Notes: generated by a model from the sequence alone, not told the origin. A DNA stretch of 64,000 nt from Pempheris klunzingeri (GCF_042242105.1 NC_092034.1:17600644-17664643); one strand, 5' to 3'; numbered from the stretch's first letter, positions 21,662-35,398 are shown. Translations and numbers: made by a program.

Positions 21662-24600
21662 GTGGACAGAGGAGGGGGGTGAGAGAGGAGGGAAAAGGAG
21701 CGCAACTAAAATTGTGGTGGAGGGAAAGGAAAAAAGAGAGAAGCAACTTGGAGCTGAGAAAAGCTCCTCTCTGTGGCCTGCTGCTCTCTCCATTCACAGC
21801 TGCAGAGGCCATTTTAAATGCTTCAGAGAAAAAAAAAGATTCACTTACCGTCTGCTGCTGAGCTCATAACCCAGATGATGGAAGGACTAACTAGCCCTAA
21901 CTACTGACTAACAACACTGCTAGTTTTCACTACATGGGCCCCCTTATTTTCTCTCCCTCAGTTTGTGTGGATGCTCTTACCAAAAGGCCAGTGTCACGAA
22001 CCAGACACAGACTAGTCCAGAGTTAGAACTAGTCCAGAAAAAAAAGAAATAAATAATTAATAAAAAATAACAACAAAACAACCACACACAGCCACGCACA
22101 CACACGAGCTGCATTTAGGCTACAGTATAACAAAGATGTTCAAATAACAATGAAAACGGGAAAAATGGCAGGCCTAAAAGCATCACAACAGCACACACAC
22201 GCGCTCCACACAAACACATATAAATGGGAATATACCCAGTCTACTACAGTGACATGGAGAGAGCAGAAAAAAGGCCTGTTAGGGGTTTCTGGTTGCTCCT
22301 GCTTCTGTTCCTAGTAAGAGGGGGAGTGTCAGGGGGGTAGGGGGGGGTTTCTGGTCCCAGTCCAAAAAAATTGGCCCCCCAAAAAACTGGGTGTCCCCCC
22401 CTCATCCTTCCTTCCTGGCCCTTCACATCTTCACCTCCTAGCTATGTGAGTGTGTGTGTCCCAGTCCTCCTCAGTGCTGCCTGCTGCCTCGCTGGAGCCC
22501 CAGCTACGCACACTGAGACAGTGAGAAGGCTCAGTAGGCATAAAAACCTACAGGGCTGCAGCCTTTTTCCCTGGCCATCACTTTCTACAATACAAATCAA
22601 CATTTTCAGGGGTGCCAAAAAATCTGAAAAAAAATAAGGTTGCCCCCGAGGGTGTGTGTGAGACAGATGTGAAAGAAGGGGTCTGGAGGAACTACCGTTC
22701 ACAAGTAAAAAATTAATTTGTGGGAGGCGAGGGGGCTGCTGCGCTGTGCTGAGCGCTGAGCTGTAAGCCTGCCAAGCTGCTCGGCAGTCACACTGAAAGA
22801 AAAAGACTGAGGAGACAGGGAGGGAGGAGAGGGAGGGAAATAAAATGAAGAAAGTGTGGCTCAGAGAGGAAACTGTCTATGCTTTCATACACATACTCGA
22901 AGAAGTCTGCTTTCCAAGGTATAGTTGCAAAATAAAAACCATAAACCACAGCAAAGACATAAGGGAAGCGAGTGCGACTTTAGCACACCGAGGCACAGAA
23001 GGACAGGGCTGAACAGAGGCGCAGGTAGACCAGCATTAATGTGGAAATATGCTGTTAATTGCGGTGATGGCTAGGCTCAGTGTTTGCTTCACTCTCCTGT
23101 ATTTTCATGTGTAATTTGGTCATGAGATGGGAGTCGTCGGGAAGGAGGCTGGCCCTCAGACTGCTGAAAGTGCTGCTCTCAAACTACACTGCTTTACCAG
23201 GAGGGCGGTGAGGCCCTGCCCATCCCCTGTCTGTTACGCGTGCATGCGTACACACACATTCACACACACAGAACAAGAAAACTCAGTGCACATTAAAAAA
23301 AAAAGACTAAGGCTCTGCTCTCAGTGTGTTGGTTGAATTCTGACTAAAGAAAAAAATCCATAACCAACCACAAAGGGGACTGAATCCTCTCAGTTTAACG
23401 TTCGGTACCACAGTGACATTTCCAGGGAGGCCCTAGCATTCTGATTTTCCTCTCATTCCGTTCATTAGAAATGACCTCAGGTACAGTTTGAAATAATGAA
23501 CAGCAGGCCCCATCATTCCTGGGTGATAACAATTTAAGGCATGTCAATAAAACTGGTACTACACATGGTTACCTAAAATATCCATGTGGGACCTTAGAAC
23601 TTTTTGAGCAACTCCTGAATTTTGACCATAAATTTGTACTAATAATAAACTGTCAACCTAAACGTTGCACTGAACTCCCTGGTCAAAGTCTCATCTTTTA
23701 ATCAAATATTTCCTGATCTGAGACATTTGGTAATTATATTATATTTAGGTAAGCATCATGTATGTTGTGTTAACACAACATTAATAACTGGTGCAGTGGA
23801 AAGTTGGGTCTATCTGTAAAACAAAAAAGAAATAATAGGATGGGCAGAAAAACAGGTGTTTAATCAACGAAGTAAGTGACTTAAAAAAGTATGATTCTGT
23901 CACTGGTGTCTCAGTGTATCCAGCTCTAGTTTGGAGCCTGTAAAGATTAGAATTTGTTGATTAACCTTTTTAAAACTGATTAATTGATTGTGATAAGTAA
24001 TTAATGATGCAAAAAAAAAAAAAGTCACCATCATCATCAGGTAGAAATGTGAGGATTTGTTTTAAATAAACATCAATCTGGGCTCTGGGAATCTGGGGTG
24101 GGAATTTTTCATTATTTACTGGAATTTCAGTGACTAGTAAATTTAACTGATAATGGAAAATTTTGGTAGTCAGATCTTAACTGCTCAGAATATTTCTTTG
24201 CTTAAAATGAAAAAGGCAGATTCATTTTATTACAAAGGCTCTGAAAGTTCTGCTCAGTTTATATTGAAACATGTTAGTACATTTAGGGAACATTCAGGGT
24301 CATAAATATGTTTAAAGTAGACAGTGTTTTAGGCGGCCTCTGGGACAGAGGAGTTCTGGACTATTTGAATGTCATATTTATTATGTTCAGTTCTCTATAG
24401 TCTAACGTTCAGTGCAGACTGTTTCCTCTGAGTCTAGTAAAAAAAAGAAATTGAGAATCCTCTCAGTGCTTTTGTTGTTAATTAATTTTATAGCCCACTC
24501 TTTATCACCTCATTATTCATTCATTTATTTCAGTGATTCGTTATATTCAGTTAGTTAATCAGTTGACATGAAGGAGACAATGTTTAACAATGTGCTGTAA

Positions 24601-25637
24601 AAATCCCACAAATTCAAATGTGACAAGTTTCTGCTTTTTCCGAATTTATCTCATTGTAAATTGCAGTTTGAGGGTTTTGGATTGTTATTTGAAGACATCA
24701 CATTTGGCTTCTGTAAGTTGTGAAGGGCATTTGTGCTACCTTTTATTGATCAAATCTATCAAACAATAGTTATTTGTATAAATCTGATAATATCGGATAA
24801 TAAAGATAATTAATAGGTGGCCCTTGAAAAGACACTTCACTTTATTTTTATGTCGAGGTAGAGCTGACTAGCTGACACACACTCTACATCTCATTAAATA
24901 ATTCACAAAAAAGGGTTTAAACAATAAACCATAACTATTTAACTTGTAATTTCAACATTTTTCAAGACAGACTGGAGACACTGGTTCGCTACACTGTATG
25001 AGTGAAAACAAATGTAGGCTGAGCTATTAGTACAGTTTATCCAAAGCGGGGAGAAGCTCACAGAGCCTGTCTTAAAATAATTTCTCAACATAGGGAGGAA
25101 TATGCGGGCTGCTTGAAGCACACACACATATCAGAGGCACATATTACTCCACTGGCACTATTATCCAGACGGAGGGGCATTGACTGTCTGCATTACTTTT
25201 AGACCTGCCTGCATGCTTAGGCTATTTTATGCATTATGTTGTTCGATTAGGTTGTACTAAATGCTGGTTGACTTAAACTATTAACTATTTTACATTTTGC
25301 TGAAAACCCCCACTAACCTTAACCTAACTAGCTCCTGTTTGGCTCAGTTTATATTCTAGCATGTTTGTAATGACCAAGTGTGGATCTATTTTTTCTTTAA
25401 AAACTAAATTCATGCAAGGGCCAGTTTTATTAGTAGAGCACTATTTTATTAGTAGAGCCCTGTCTGCTGTGCCAACCCTGGCAGAAACATCTGATTATAA
25501 CACTTTAGTTACATTCAATAATTAATACGGGACGCTGAGTGCTTCAGAGGCACGAGCCTCCACGCAGATAGGTGCACCTGTAACTTGTCTGTGGGAGCGG
25601 GGCAGAATGTCGCCTGTCTGCTAGCAGTCCTGGCAGG

Positions 25638-25670
25638 ATGACAGACAGACAGACAGACAGACAGGCAGGC
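25638..25670. repeat. (GACA)n / (GGCA)n short tandem repeat
   Basis: GACAGACAGACAGACAGACA followed by GGCA units. Confidence 0.95.
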
Positions 25671-25799
25671 AGACTGCTGACTCAGCAGCTTCACCGAACC
25701 AAGCCGAACAGCTCGTCTGAGCTCGTCTTTCAACAGAATCTAAAATGGATTAAGTTAGTTTGGCCTCAAGACTCAATAATAAAGTGGTCGCTTTTTTGG

Positions 25800-26790
25800 T
25801 TTTATACAGCTACGGTGGTTTTCCGAAGCGTGTTTGGTCGCAGCGGACGGCCGGGGTGGGCTGGGGTCTTTGGGGAGGAGGCTGTGACTGGGGGAGTGTC
25901 CGCTTCCCCAACATACTCAGTTATCTCCGAAAAGTCTTTTGTACTGAAATTTAAAACAATTTCTCCAATGTAAACGTTAGCCTATGTAGAGAAACGGTTT
26001 AGCTTCTTTTTTTTCTACCTGCCTCAGTGTAGAAAAGAATAAAGCAGCCGCTGTCCGACAGGCAGCCGGAGCGTTAGCTGAGTGTGGAACAGCAGCCTTT
26101 GTCTCAAACAGCACTTCATTACAGCCGAGCTAATCAGGAGGGAAGCCACACAATAGTAACGAGCAGTTCACCCAGAAGCAGCTCGCTTTGTTTCCCTGGA
26201 ACTGTAACACGCCAAGAAGTATAAAACCTAACCACTGATAGAGATAAAAACATAAATGACTACGTATCTCACCTATAAAAGTGGATAAATCTGGAAGGAC
26301 CAATTTGCTTACCTTCCGGAGAAAAAAACGGTCCAAAAGAGATATGGTGTAAAGATATTCCTCGACTTACAGTGATTATGAAAAAGACAAATGAAGTGGT
26401 GTGTAAATGTATTTGAAGCCGGACTCTCATTCTGTGTCAGTGGAGGATTTGAAAGTGGCGCCAACCGCTGCGCTCCCCGGCTCCCCACACACACCGCCGT
26501 CACACACACAAAAAATAAATAGAAAATCAAAGGCGCCCGCAGCAATATTTCACCGGTACCAAAATGTGCCTGTGGACCGACCTGACCGACCCCCGGCGGA
26601 ATGTCTGAATAATATCACTCCTGTGATTTTTATTTATTTTTTATGTGAAATTAAAATAACCGTCAGAGGTTTCCCCAGGCCGCGGTGCAGGACGGGAGAT
26701 TGCGCAGGGCGGTTGTGTTTTGAATTTCTAACCGGTGAGGGAGGGAAGGGGAGAGGGAGGGGGAGGGGGGGGGCACTGCATCCTCCTGCA
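25800..26790. promoter_or_regulatory. CpG-rich patch, candidate promoter of the microRNA host transcript
   Basis: Against an AT-rich background this kilobase has clusters of CpG: GTCGCAGCGGACGGCCGGGG near 25840, GTGGCGCCAACCGCTGCGCT near 26460, GACCCCCGGCGGAATG near 26588 and GGCCGCGGTGCAGGACGGG near 26680. No coding gene adjoins it on either side, so a non-coding transcript is the simplest user. A minus-strand start here could make the primary transcript for the hairpins at 18.3 and 15.9 kb; that link is inference only. Confidence 0.35.
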
Positions 26791-29700
26791 GGGCTCCCTG
26801 TATACAGCTCTAAGTCACAGTCAGTCAGTGGTGGAAAGTAAGAGCACATTCTTGGGTATTTTTGATTTTCTCCACTCTACATCTCTTTGCTCCACCACAT
26901 TTAACTGACAACACAAGTTACTTTGCACATTCAGATCAACAATACAGATAGAATCAATAGATCAGGCGTGTGTTATTATATGACAGCCACGTTTCAAAGT
27001 AGAAGTAACTACTTGAGAAAATATTCGCAGGCCTTTTTTACACTAAAAACATACATTTACGCAGGTTTCTGAATCTCCCACATCACCCAGAAGACCTGAC
27101 CTCACAACGGATACCTATAGTCCTGACCGCAAAGTGCTAACTGTATGAACTGCCGATATACCAAAAAGACTAGTAGTATATTAATTACCTTGTGTTAACA
27201 TCAAGGTTTCCATTACATGAATCAAACAAATACTTTACTGTATATTGGTGAGACATCTTGAATGTGATCTGGCGTAACCAACCTGCATCTGTGTTTTGAA
27301 ATAATTGAAGTATGATCATCATCTCAGTCAAAGAGGGGTAATGTGAAAATGTCAAGAAAAGACACAGACCAAGAATGTCCCAGTTGATGAGGTTTTATAG
27401 TGTCGTGTACGGTGTCTTGTTATGTCAGTAAGGTGGTGGTTGAGGGTGCATTTGACTAAAATCTTTGACCAGAGAATGACCTCAAAACTAGAAGCATACT
27501 CTAAATATGCCCAGTGACAGCACGTGATGATATGTAGTGCAGAAGTAGTGACTGAGGAAGGCCTCACATCTGTTTGTGTAGTATACACATATGCTGGTTT
27601 AAGGGCTTGTTGCTCATTTTCTGATGCATTTTAAAGTAAGATTTGTGCTCCTGTACTGACAGATAAAGAGAGAATACAGGTTCCATTTTCACAGTCTGCC
27701 ACAGTGACCTTTTTAACCTACCACCAGGTGGTGCCAAAAATAGAAACCACTGACAACAAACAAAGTGGCAAATTCAGTTTTCGGCAATGATCGAACTGGT
27801 TCCAGTAAGAGAAGATTTATCTTCAGCAGAATGTACATGTCTTGTAATTATTTCTGTCACAGCCGGTGGCTGCTAACGTGTGCAGAGAACAAGCAAGAAG
27901 GTTCTTGAGGGACCTGTTTTATTCTTGTGCATTAGAGAATATGTACATCCAACTTTCCCAAAAGGCTTCCTAAAGTCAGTGTTTAGTTTGAGTTACACAG
28001 AAGAGTATTAGGGCCAGGCAAAGGAAAAAAATTGTGGAGCATAGTGAACAGAATAGTGGCAAAATTTTGAGAATGTCAATATTAGCTCCTGACATTAGAA
28101 AAATCAAGGAGGGAGATATCAGGAGTAAAGTTGTAAAATCAAGAATAAAGTTGAGCATTTGAGAATAAACCAAACTACTAGTGTTAGTGCATATAAGTTT
28201 GACTTTCATTTAGTCTGGAAATGCAAAATGTTTCTCACATTTTAACTCATTTTCCCTCTCATGCCTAGCCCTAATAGAGGTATCAGGTCGAGGGGAGTTC
28301 AGTTCATAATGCAAACTGAACACAAATCTGCTCCGTCTGTAGACTGAAATCACGTCACACATTACACTATACTTACTGCAGATGTTCCCGATTTTGAGGT
28401 TGAATCCTCAATCCTATTAACAGGTCAAATTTAAATTTTCAATGCATCTGTTTAAATCAAGACAAGATTTATTTAAGTGCATTATCACACTGAGGTGTAT
28501 CACATTCACCAAAAAATATTAGCACAAGTACTAACAATGTAAGCTGCATTAATAGAAAATTATGAGAAAATAAGCGCATGTGGAATTAGAGAGAGATGCA
28601 ATAATAACATTGTAACAATGAAACCAATGCAGATTAACAATGGTTAGGTGCAGGGTGAAGGTTACAAACATGTCTCGAATCAGCCAAGTAGGAATATGTG
28701 TGTTGTGATGTTTTACAATTTATGTGGACTTTTTATTATTTTTCGAGTCTCTCCTTTAAAGTTTCCAAGGAAGAGTCCTCTGACATGGGATTATTTTTAT
28801 GCCATCTGAAAAGTCATCCTGACAACTATGTACAGCTTTACATAGTGTAGAGACATCTGAGAGGCAGTCAGGTGAGTATTTTAACGTCAATAGATCAAGG
28901 TTAGCGCGATAGGATCAAATGTTCTGTATTGTGAGCAAGTTGCAGTTTTTTGACAGATGACCGGACAAGGCTGGACAAGAGAAAAAACTCTGATGATTAA
29001 AAAACAAAAGATGCATACTGGCTATGGTGCACAGGTGGTGAAGTTATAGGAAGTTACAATAACTGTGTGACACAGCCTAATTTTCACAGAAAGGTGTGAG
29101 AGAAAGGGATTTCTGAGGCAGTATGATGAACAGCCGTGCACTTTGTTTGACGCATGTATGGATCAAATGTCCATCCTGTATCATCATCTGGTCATGCCAT
29201 CAAGGTGAAGAAACATCCGTGAGGAAATCTTTGGGTTTGACTGGTCCTATATGAATAGTTTGGTCTCTCAAAATAAATGGGGGAGTCTTTATTTTCAAGG
29301 TGAAAGTACCTTCAACAGTCTATTCTGTCTCTTACTACTAACTTCTAAATTGTTGGGCCGCTTGCTTGTTAAACACAATCTAATTTTACTTATAGACATA
29401 TTTAATAGAAAAGATGCATTGTGTGGGTGTGTATGAATTTGAGCTGTTTAAAGGCACATTTGATGAACTTGGGTTGAGTAACAAAAGTAAAGTAACAAGT
29501 AATGCAAGACATTACTTTTGCTGCTGAGTATTTAGTAATGATATTACTTTTCCAGTATTTAATGGGTTATTGATGCAGTTACACTGCTGGTCAGATTGTC
29601 TAACAGCATCTGAGACGCCCTCCCCCAACTCCTTTTCGACAACCAGTCCACTAGAGGATATGGTGGGGGACACACGAGAGGATCGTTGTAACGATTTGCC

Positions 29701-30550
29701 TTCCCTATGTGGTCACAAGTAGGTATTAATTAATAAACATTACACTTTACACTCTTAAAGTTATGCATCAAAAGTACACATTGTAGTGGGTTACAATAAG
29801 TATATAAGTAACAGAATCACTTATGTCACATAAGTTACGTTAAAAGTAACGCTACATACATGGTCTAAGTTACATCACTCAAAATGACTCAACGTTGACT
29901 TTTCGTTTCACACAGGAAATGAACCCCAGTTTCCTGTTATCCTTTTATCCTTTGCTGCAGTCATTATCACCCCCTGCTGGTGCTGCACCTTCATACGTGT
30001 GTGTGCTTTACATGCTTCAGTGAGGCAAAACATGATAGTGACACGGTATCCTCTAGTGGATCAGTAGGTCTGTTTGGTCTTTGGCGTGATACTGAACCGT
30101 GACAATATTTCTGTCTTCCATAGAGAGACTGTCTGAAAGCATGTGTTAATATTACCATTTGAATGATTATTATATCTTGCCTTTAGATGGTGTTGGATGA
30201 CATGTTGTCTGAACAACTTAATCTCAAGCATAACTGAACTTAAAATGAAATCTGTAACCCCAATGTAGAACTTTTAATCTATAACACATTATGAAAAAAA
30301 TGTACACCCCATGAAACAAAGTAACAGATTATTACCATACTGAGGCATTCACATTGCATTTAACTCTTCAGGAAACATTTGAAGTATAACTTGTAGCAGA
30401 CCAGTAATTAGAAATAATAGGCATATTAGGATTCATGCTTGGGTTTTCTTCAATCATTGCTTTTGCTACAGTGCTCATATTATATATTATATCATTTTTT
30501 TCACAAAAAAACAACCTACAGTGCATCTAAAATTCATTTAGTCACTCATT
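26791..30550. other. intergenic, no gene recognised
   Basis: AT-rich DNA downstream (3') of the P2Y receptor gene. Apart from a possible MITE at 29472-29890 I see nothing that I can name. Confidence 0.4.
29472..29890. mobile_element. possible MITE rich in GTTACTTTT/AAAAGTAAC
   Basis: The left part reads TTGAGTAACAAAAGTAAAGT and the right part TAAGTTACGTTAAAAGTAAC ... GTTACATCACTCA. These are inverted, imperfect copies of a motif common in fish hAT-type MITEs. No clean target duplication was found, so the boundaries are approximate. Confidence 0.4.
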
Positions 30551-31942
30551 TCATTCAACTATATATCTGACTTTTGCTCTGTTCATGTATGATGGACTGT
30601 TTTGAAATGGTTTTTTTTCTTTATTGTCAATACCATCTTCAATTCCTCCCTCCTCTGCGCCCTCTTCTTTAGCCATCATCCTCAGTGGCAATAGAAGCCC
30701 ACCATGTTGTTGGGTGGTGGTGTTAACTGCCTGGCAGCAGTGAGCTCCCCCCTTGTCTTTAGTCAGGAAGTATAGGAGGGCGTTGAGCCATGCATTGAAT
30801 GACGCCAAAGGCCTCGTGACCTTATAGCACATGGAGACCATGGTCATGGTGTGACAGGGGACGCCCTTGGTCACTTTCAGCAGGAGGAAGATGGTTCGAG
30901 TGACATGAAAGGGGAAGAAACAAAGAGCAAACAGAAGGGTGATGGTGATGATGGTCTTGATAGATTTACGTCTGCGATTGGCGTAAGGGGAGTGCGCGCC
31001 AAGAAAAATGGAAATGCCTTCATCTCTTCTCAGAACCCTTGACATCCCATTGCTTCTCTGTCTTCCTTCATGTCCTCCCACTCTCTGACCTCTGTGGGAT
31101 GAGGGTTGAGAATGCAGCGTCCTAAATATGGTCAGAACAACGTGAGAGTAACACCAGGCAATTATTGAAAAAGGCACAAAAAAGCCCAGCAAATGGAGTA
31201 TGATGCCATAGGGTACGTAATCAGGAAACTCCTTATCAATGGCATCGTCCCAACAGTTCTGGTACGCTTCAATGACCCCTCCCAAGTTACCATAGCTGGG
31301 ATATCCATTCATCAATGATACCTCATGGCTTGGGTTGTCAACACTGCTTGCATTGCCATCAAGCCCTGCCAGTCTTGTCACGTGACCAGTCTGAGCAAAC
31401 CGGAATATGGGGCAGGTCAAAGCAAACACTACAATCCAAACTAAAACACAAGTGCACTTGACAGCCTTCTTAGTCTCCAGTGTGATGACTTTCATCGGGT
31501 GGCAGATACCGAGGTACCTGTGGACAGAGATGCAAGTGAGGAAGAAGATGGAGCAGTAGAGGTTAAAGTAGAAGAGAAAACGGACCAGACGGCACATGAA
31601 GTCCCCAAAAACCCAGCGGTCACGCATGACATAACTAGCCACAAGGAATGGCAGTGACAGGCCATACATGAAGTCTGTAGAGGCAAGGTTGACCATGTAG
31701 ATCAGCGAAGCATTCCAGCGCTTGGTCCGGCGGAAGGAGCGATAGAGGATGACAGAATTGAGGGAAATGCTAAAGATGAACGTGAAAGAGTAACAGATGG
31801 GAAGGAAGATGTACTTGTAGGACTCGTCTATGCTGCAAGAAGGAGATGGAAGTGTGGTGGAGGGAGAAGGTGAGAAGGATCTGAGAAGGTCATGGAGTAC
31901 CGAGGCACTGATGTTGGGTGGAACTCCACCTTTGGATGGCAT
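30551..31942 (-). CDS. P2Y-type nucleotide G-protein-coupled receptor (P2RY2/P2RY4-like)
   Basis: Plasma-membrane receptor for extracellular nucleotides, 463 residues in one exon. It has an N-glycosylation site NIS at 10; Cys36 before TM1 (residues ~44-69); TM2 ~78-104; Cys117 and TM3 ~113-140 with HRY (141-143) in place of DRY; TM4 ~162-181; a long second extracellular loop with NAS at 197 and Cys230; and TM5 ~245-274. A long basic third intracellular loop (275-328) follows, then TM6 ~329-354 with HVTR (346-349), and TM7 with KVTR (374-377). The HxxR in TM6 and KxxR in TM7, with FYFNLYCSIFFLTCISVHRY in TM3, are hallmarks of the Gq-coupled P2Y1/2/4/6 group. The usual DPxxY at the end of TM7 is NALLY (387-391). 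The C-tail is acidic and ends YIVE. The start is the ATG 35 codons before Cys36; the exon extends upstream to an acceptor at 32130. Paralogue not decided. Confidence 0.92.
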   Translation of the reverse strand: MPSKGGVPPNISASVLHDLLRSFSPSPSTTLPSPSCSIDESYKYIFLPICYSFTFIFSISLNSVILYRSFRRTKRWNASLIYMVNLASTDFMYGLSLPFLVASYVMRDRWVFGDFMCRLVRFLFYFNLYCSIFFLTCISVHRYLGICHPMKVITLETKKAVKCTCVLVWIVVFALTCPIFRFAQTGHVTRLAGLDGNASSVDNPSHEVSLMNGYPSYGNLGGVIEAYQNCWDDAIDKEFPDYVPYGIILHLLGFFVPFSIIAWCYSHVVLTIFRTLHSQPSSHRGQRVGGHEGRQRSNGMSRVLRRDEGISIFLGAHSPYANRRRKSIKTIITITLLFALCFFPFHVTRTIFLLLKVTKGVPCHTMTMVSMCYKVTRPLASFNAWLNALLYFLTKDKGGAHCCQAVNTTTQQHGGLLLPLRMMAKEEGAEEGGIEDGIDNKEKKPFQNSPSYMNRAKVRYIVE

Positions 31943-32129
31943 TGTGTCGGATTACGGGATTTTCATGTGAGTGACAACTTAAACCAGGTTGTGGCTTGTG
32001 CGTTTAGGATCCTGTCAAGCTTATTCTCTGTCATCCTCACTGTACTGTTAAATGGTTTGATTTTGTACGATCCTGGACAGTGGATTTCCAGATGATTTCA
32101 GATGGTCACATCCAGGACTGGGAGTTCAC
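31943..32129 (-). other. 5' UTR part of the P2Y receptor coding exon
   Basis: On the minus strand CTTTTTATCTCTAG|GTGAAC gives a good splice acceptor with the exon starting at 32129. A non-coding upstream exon probably exists, but I could not locate it. Confidence 0.55.
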
Positions 32130-35100
32130 CTAGAGATAAAAAGACAAATAAGTTATCCATTTGAAGTCATTTAGGATTTGTCTTCATCTTATACAGTAAA
32201 TCTCATCTCAACAGTGTAATCAGTAATATTTTACTGGCTTTCTGGTAGTTTAATTTTTGTTTCAAATCAAGTCTAGAATGGATTATTTTAGCCCAATGCC
32301 TTTATTCATCTGAACTGTAAAGACAGCCAAACATTTATTAAACAGGGTTATATCAGAGACAGACCTTCATTCCACATTTTAGAATATTTCAAGAGGCCTG
32401 TGATTTTTATTTGCCAAATCAAAATTTAGTTACTAATCCCATGGGGAACATGGGAATGGCACGAATGACTTCGGTGGCCCAGGTCAAAGTTTCAGTTGTC
32501 CAGTACTTTGGTTTCTGATGATCAGCATCAGCTGTAAAGACTTTGTGTTCAGTGCTACATAGCTAGTATGTTAGCATGCTGATGTTAGCATTTGTTTAAA
32601 GCACCAATCAAAATAAAGCCTCTGTCCTCATGAAAAAATGTGCTGTATTTTGGCTCATATTGAGGGGGAGGAATGGAAAGAGGTAGTATCCCCCGCCACA
32701 CCCCCCACCCCTTTCCTCTTTGACTGTTGACAAGGGCCTTTGCGCAATCTGTTTGACCTCCTGCTGTATGCTGCTGATTCTTAGTGCTTGTTTGCCTTCC
32801 TGTGTACAAGGGTATGCTGCTGATTCAGTTCTTCGTCTCACCCCATTAACTCAGCAATAAGTAACCACACTTCCCCTGGGCGTCTCCATGCACCCCTCTG
32901 TACAATGGTCTCCCACTCTACTGACTATATACTATAACTCTTCAGTGTGTCTTCATAATTCTAAAATGTCACATGTAGATCAGATCAGAAAAATCAACTC
33001 TGAGTCCAAAGCCTCCCCATCAGGTGCACCCCTGCATATGAGGATCAGCACACTGGCAGGTGCAACTGTGTGTGTTCGTGTAGGTGTTAAGTGAACCATC
33101 CACAGGTTATAGCACCACTTCACTATAGAGCTCAGGTAAATAAGGGTAATGTGTCAACCAGTAACATGATATATTAACAGTACAACACAAATAAGGTGTA
33201 AAAGGTCTCCACCCTATAACCTAAAGCAGTCTCATCAACATGCTGAAGTTTTCAGAACTAAAAACAAGAAAAATGTATTACATTTTAGAGCAGCTCCCTG
33301 GTGTGTTACTGATTTCATTGTTAATGAATCAACCTCCTATTAATGTAGTAAACCATTCAGATAATCGGGTTGATCGTTTAAATGACCATTTAAGTGTGTG
33401 TTTGCAAGCTTTTGTTCTTTCACTGTAAAAGCTGATTATTTATGAATACATGATACACATTTTTAGATTTTGGGTTGAACTTCAACTAGGAGACTCTTAA
33501 AAGTGGCTTGAGTTGTAGAACCCATTGCAGTGAACATTCTGCATCCGTTTTTCAACCATCGCATGCTGTGTTAGCTCTTCAAAATAATGTTACTTCGACA
33601 AAAATGTATGCGCAAATGATTTGATGTTCACTTGATGAGTTATGCAACTCAATTTTCAAGAGTCTGCGGACAGATTTTTATATTGTAGAAAAATGAAGGC
33701 AAATAAATGATTTGCATGTCTTAGCCCATTAACAATTAAGAAATTATCAACAAATAACGTCTCCTTTACCTTTGAGCTAACCATTTGGCAAACAGCAGTG
33801 CAGCGTCTTAGAATTGTGAATAAATGTTTTCTTCCATTCAAGGCCTCCATTCATTTTGATACGATATGAAAAACTGTTAGGACAGGCCCCAAAGTTTTGT
33901 GATTAGAGCATGAATATGTCTGAATTTTACTCATACATTCAGCAATGGGAACAATTATTGTTTAGACTGATGGAGACAACTTGACGCGTTTATCTGACCT
34001 TGAATAAAAGTATTTGGAAGACAAATATGCATTGCTGTGTTTAACGATATTTGCCGCTCTGCTGTCACACTGATGTATTCCCAGTATCAAATCTTTGTCA
34101 CACACACTCACACAAGCAGATCAGAAACCTGGTTACATCTACACATGTATGAGCGTTCTCCTGGAGAAATCCATACATGACGTTTCAGAAAACATGCTAG
34201 TTAGTGAGGTGCATGAACGCAGTGATTGTCACTGTGATGGATGGTTTATACCACATAAAGATAAATGGAAATCAGTGGCTGCCTGAAAAGGTTAGGACAC
34301 ATTTACATCACCTCACAGTTGTGAGCCTGGTAAAAACATGATTCATGGTTCAGGAGCTAAAACTTGACACACTTGAACAGTAAAGGTCTAACATACAGAC
34401 ACAATACACATTTGCCATTCAGTGTGATAGGTTGGTCAGTATGAGAGTGAGAAAGTGTAGCTTGTATCAGATTCAACATCAAGTTTAGCATGAGGGTGGC
34501 TTTTATTTTCTAGGTGATCAAACCCTTCAGCTGCTGAGGTAATGCCAAAGGTGACCAAAAGGAATAAATATATATATGACATAGAACCTTATTGTTAAAA
34601 TGAAGTCTTAAAGTCACTGCCATAGTTACTGTTTTGTTAAAAATCACTAGAATTGCACGTTTTTCTTTTCTGGACTGGATAGAGGCCAAATCAAAAGAGG
34701 CTGTTTTTTCAGGAGCAGCTAATAGTTTCTGAGAAAACCCAGGATACACACACTCCAGCCTGACGTATCATCTGCCACTGAATTCATATTCAGTCTCATT
34801 AGGAAATGTTCCAGGGCGCCTTCTTTTTGTCCTAAAAGAATTTCTTAAATCTGTGTTTAAAAACAAAACTGTTTTAGTGCTTAAGCAGAAAATAACCAAA
34901 AATAACCGCCGTGAAGTCTTGAGAGACGCATTAGGAGTTCAGTGTTTATGAAAACGGAACTGCATCAAACTCATAAATACCTGCATCACCACAATCTGCT
35001 GTTCGACAAAGAGCTTACCTGTGCCAGCAATGACTTTTACTCCATATGGCTCCTGTTCTGTCTGGCGCCCATCAGAATCTTCACAACAAAATCAGAAAAT

Positions 35101-35351
35101 ATCCAAAAGGCTTCAACTGCAGTGCAGCTAAACACCAGCAGCTTGAAAATACATCTTCTTTTGGTTGTCTGAAAAGTTCAGCAAACATCAGCTGGGAGCA
35201 GCGTTCAGTTGGCTGATCTTGACAGTTAGACCACTTCAGCTTTCACCTTTTTCTGCTGCTTCTCTGAACAGCCTGAGCAGTTTCTATGGTAATTCAGTCC
35301 CTCCCTCTGTCCCTCACTGTGTGTCATCCAATTCTTCTTCCCCGCTTCACC

Positions 35352-35398
<47 letters not shown>

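Larger units (their letters stand above)
18388..25799. other. long non-coding stretch
   Basis: No coding exon is recognised on either strand, including no zinc-finger sequence of the BCL6B type that follows this locus in human. It holds AT-rich stretches (20-24 kb) and a purine-rich, GC-richer zone at 21600-22850 with poly-A, (GA)n and GGGAGGGAGG runs. If the microRNAs at 18.3 and 15.9 kb share a primary transcript, it would run through part of this region on the minus strand. Confidence 0.4.

Noticed and set aside
26407..26841. 144-codon + strand open frame in the CpG patch
   Set aside because: Consistent with chance in GC-rich DNA; poly-Gly/Arg end and no homology that I recognise.
18388..30550. 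Expected BCL6B orthologue downstream of the microRNA cluster
   Set aside because: No C2H2 zinc-finger or BTB coding sequence could be read on either strand in this interval.
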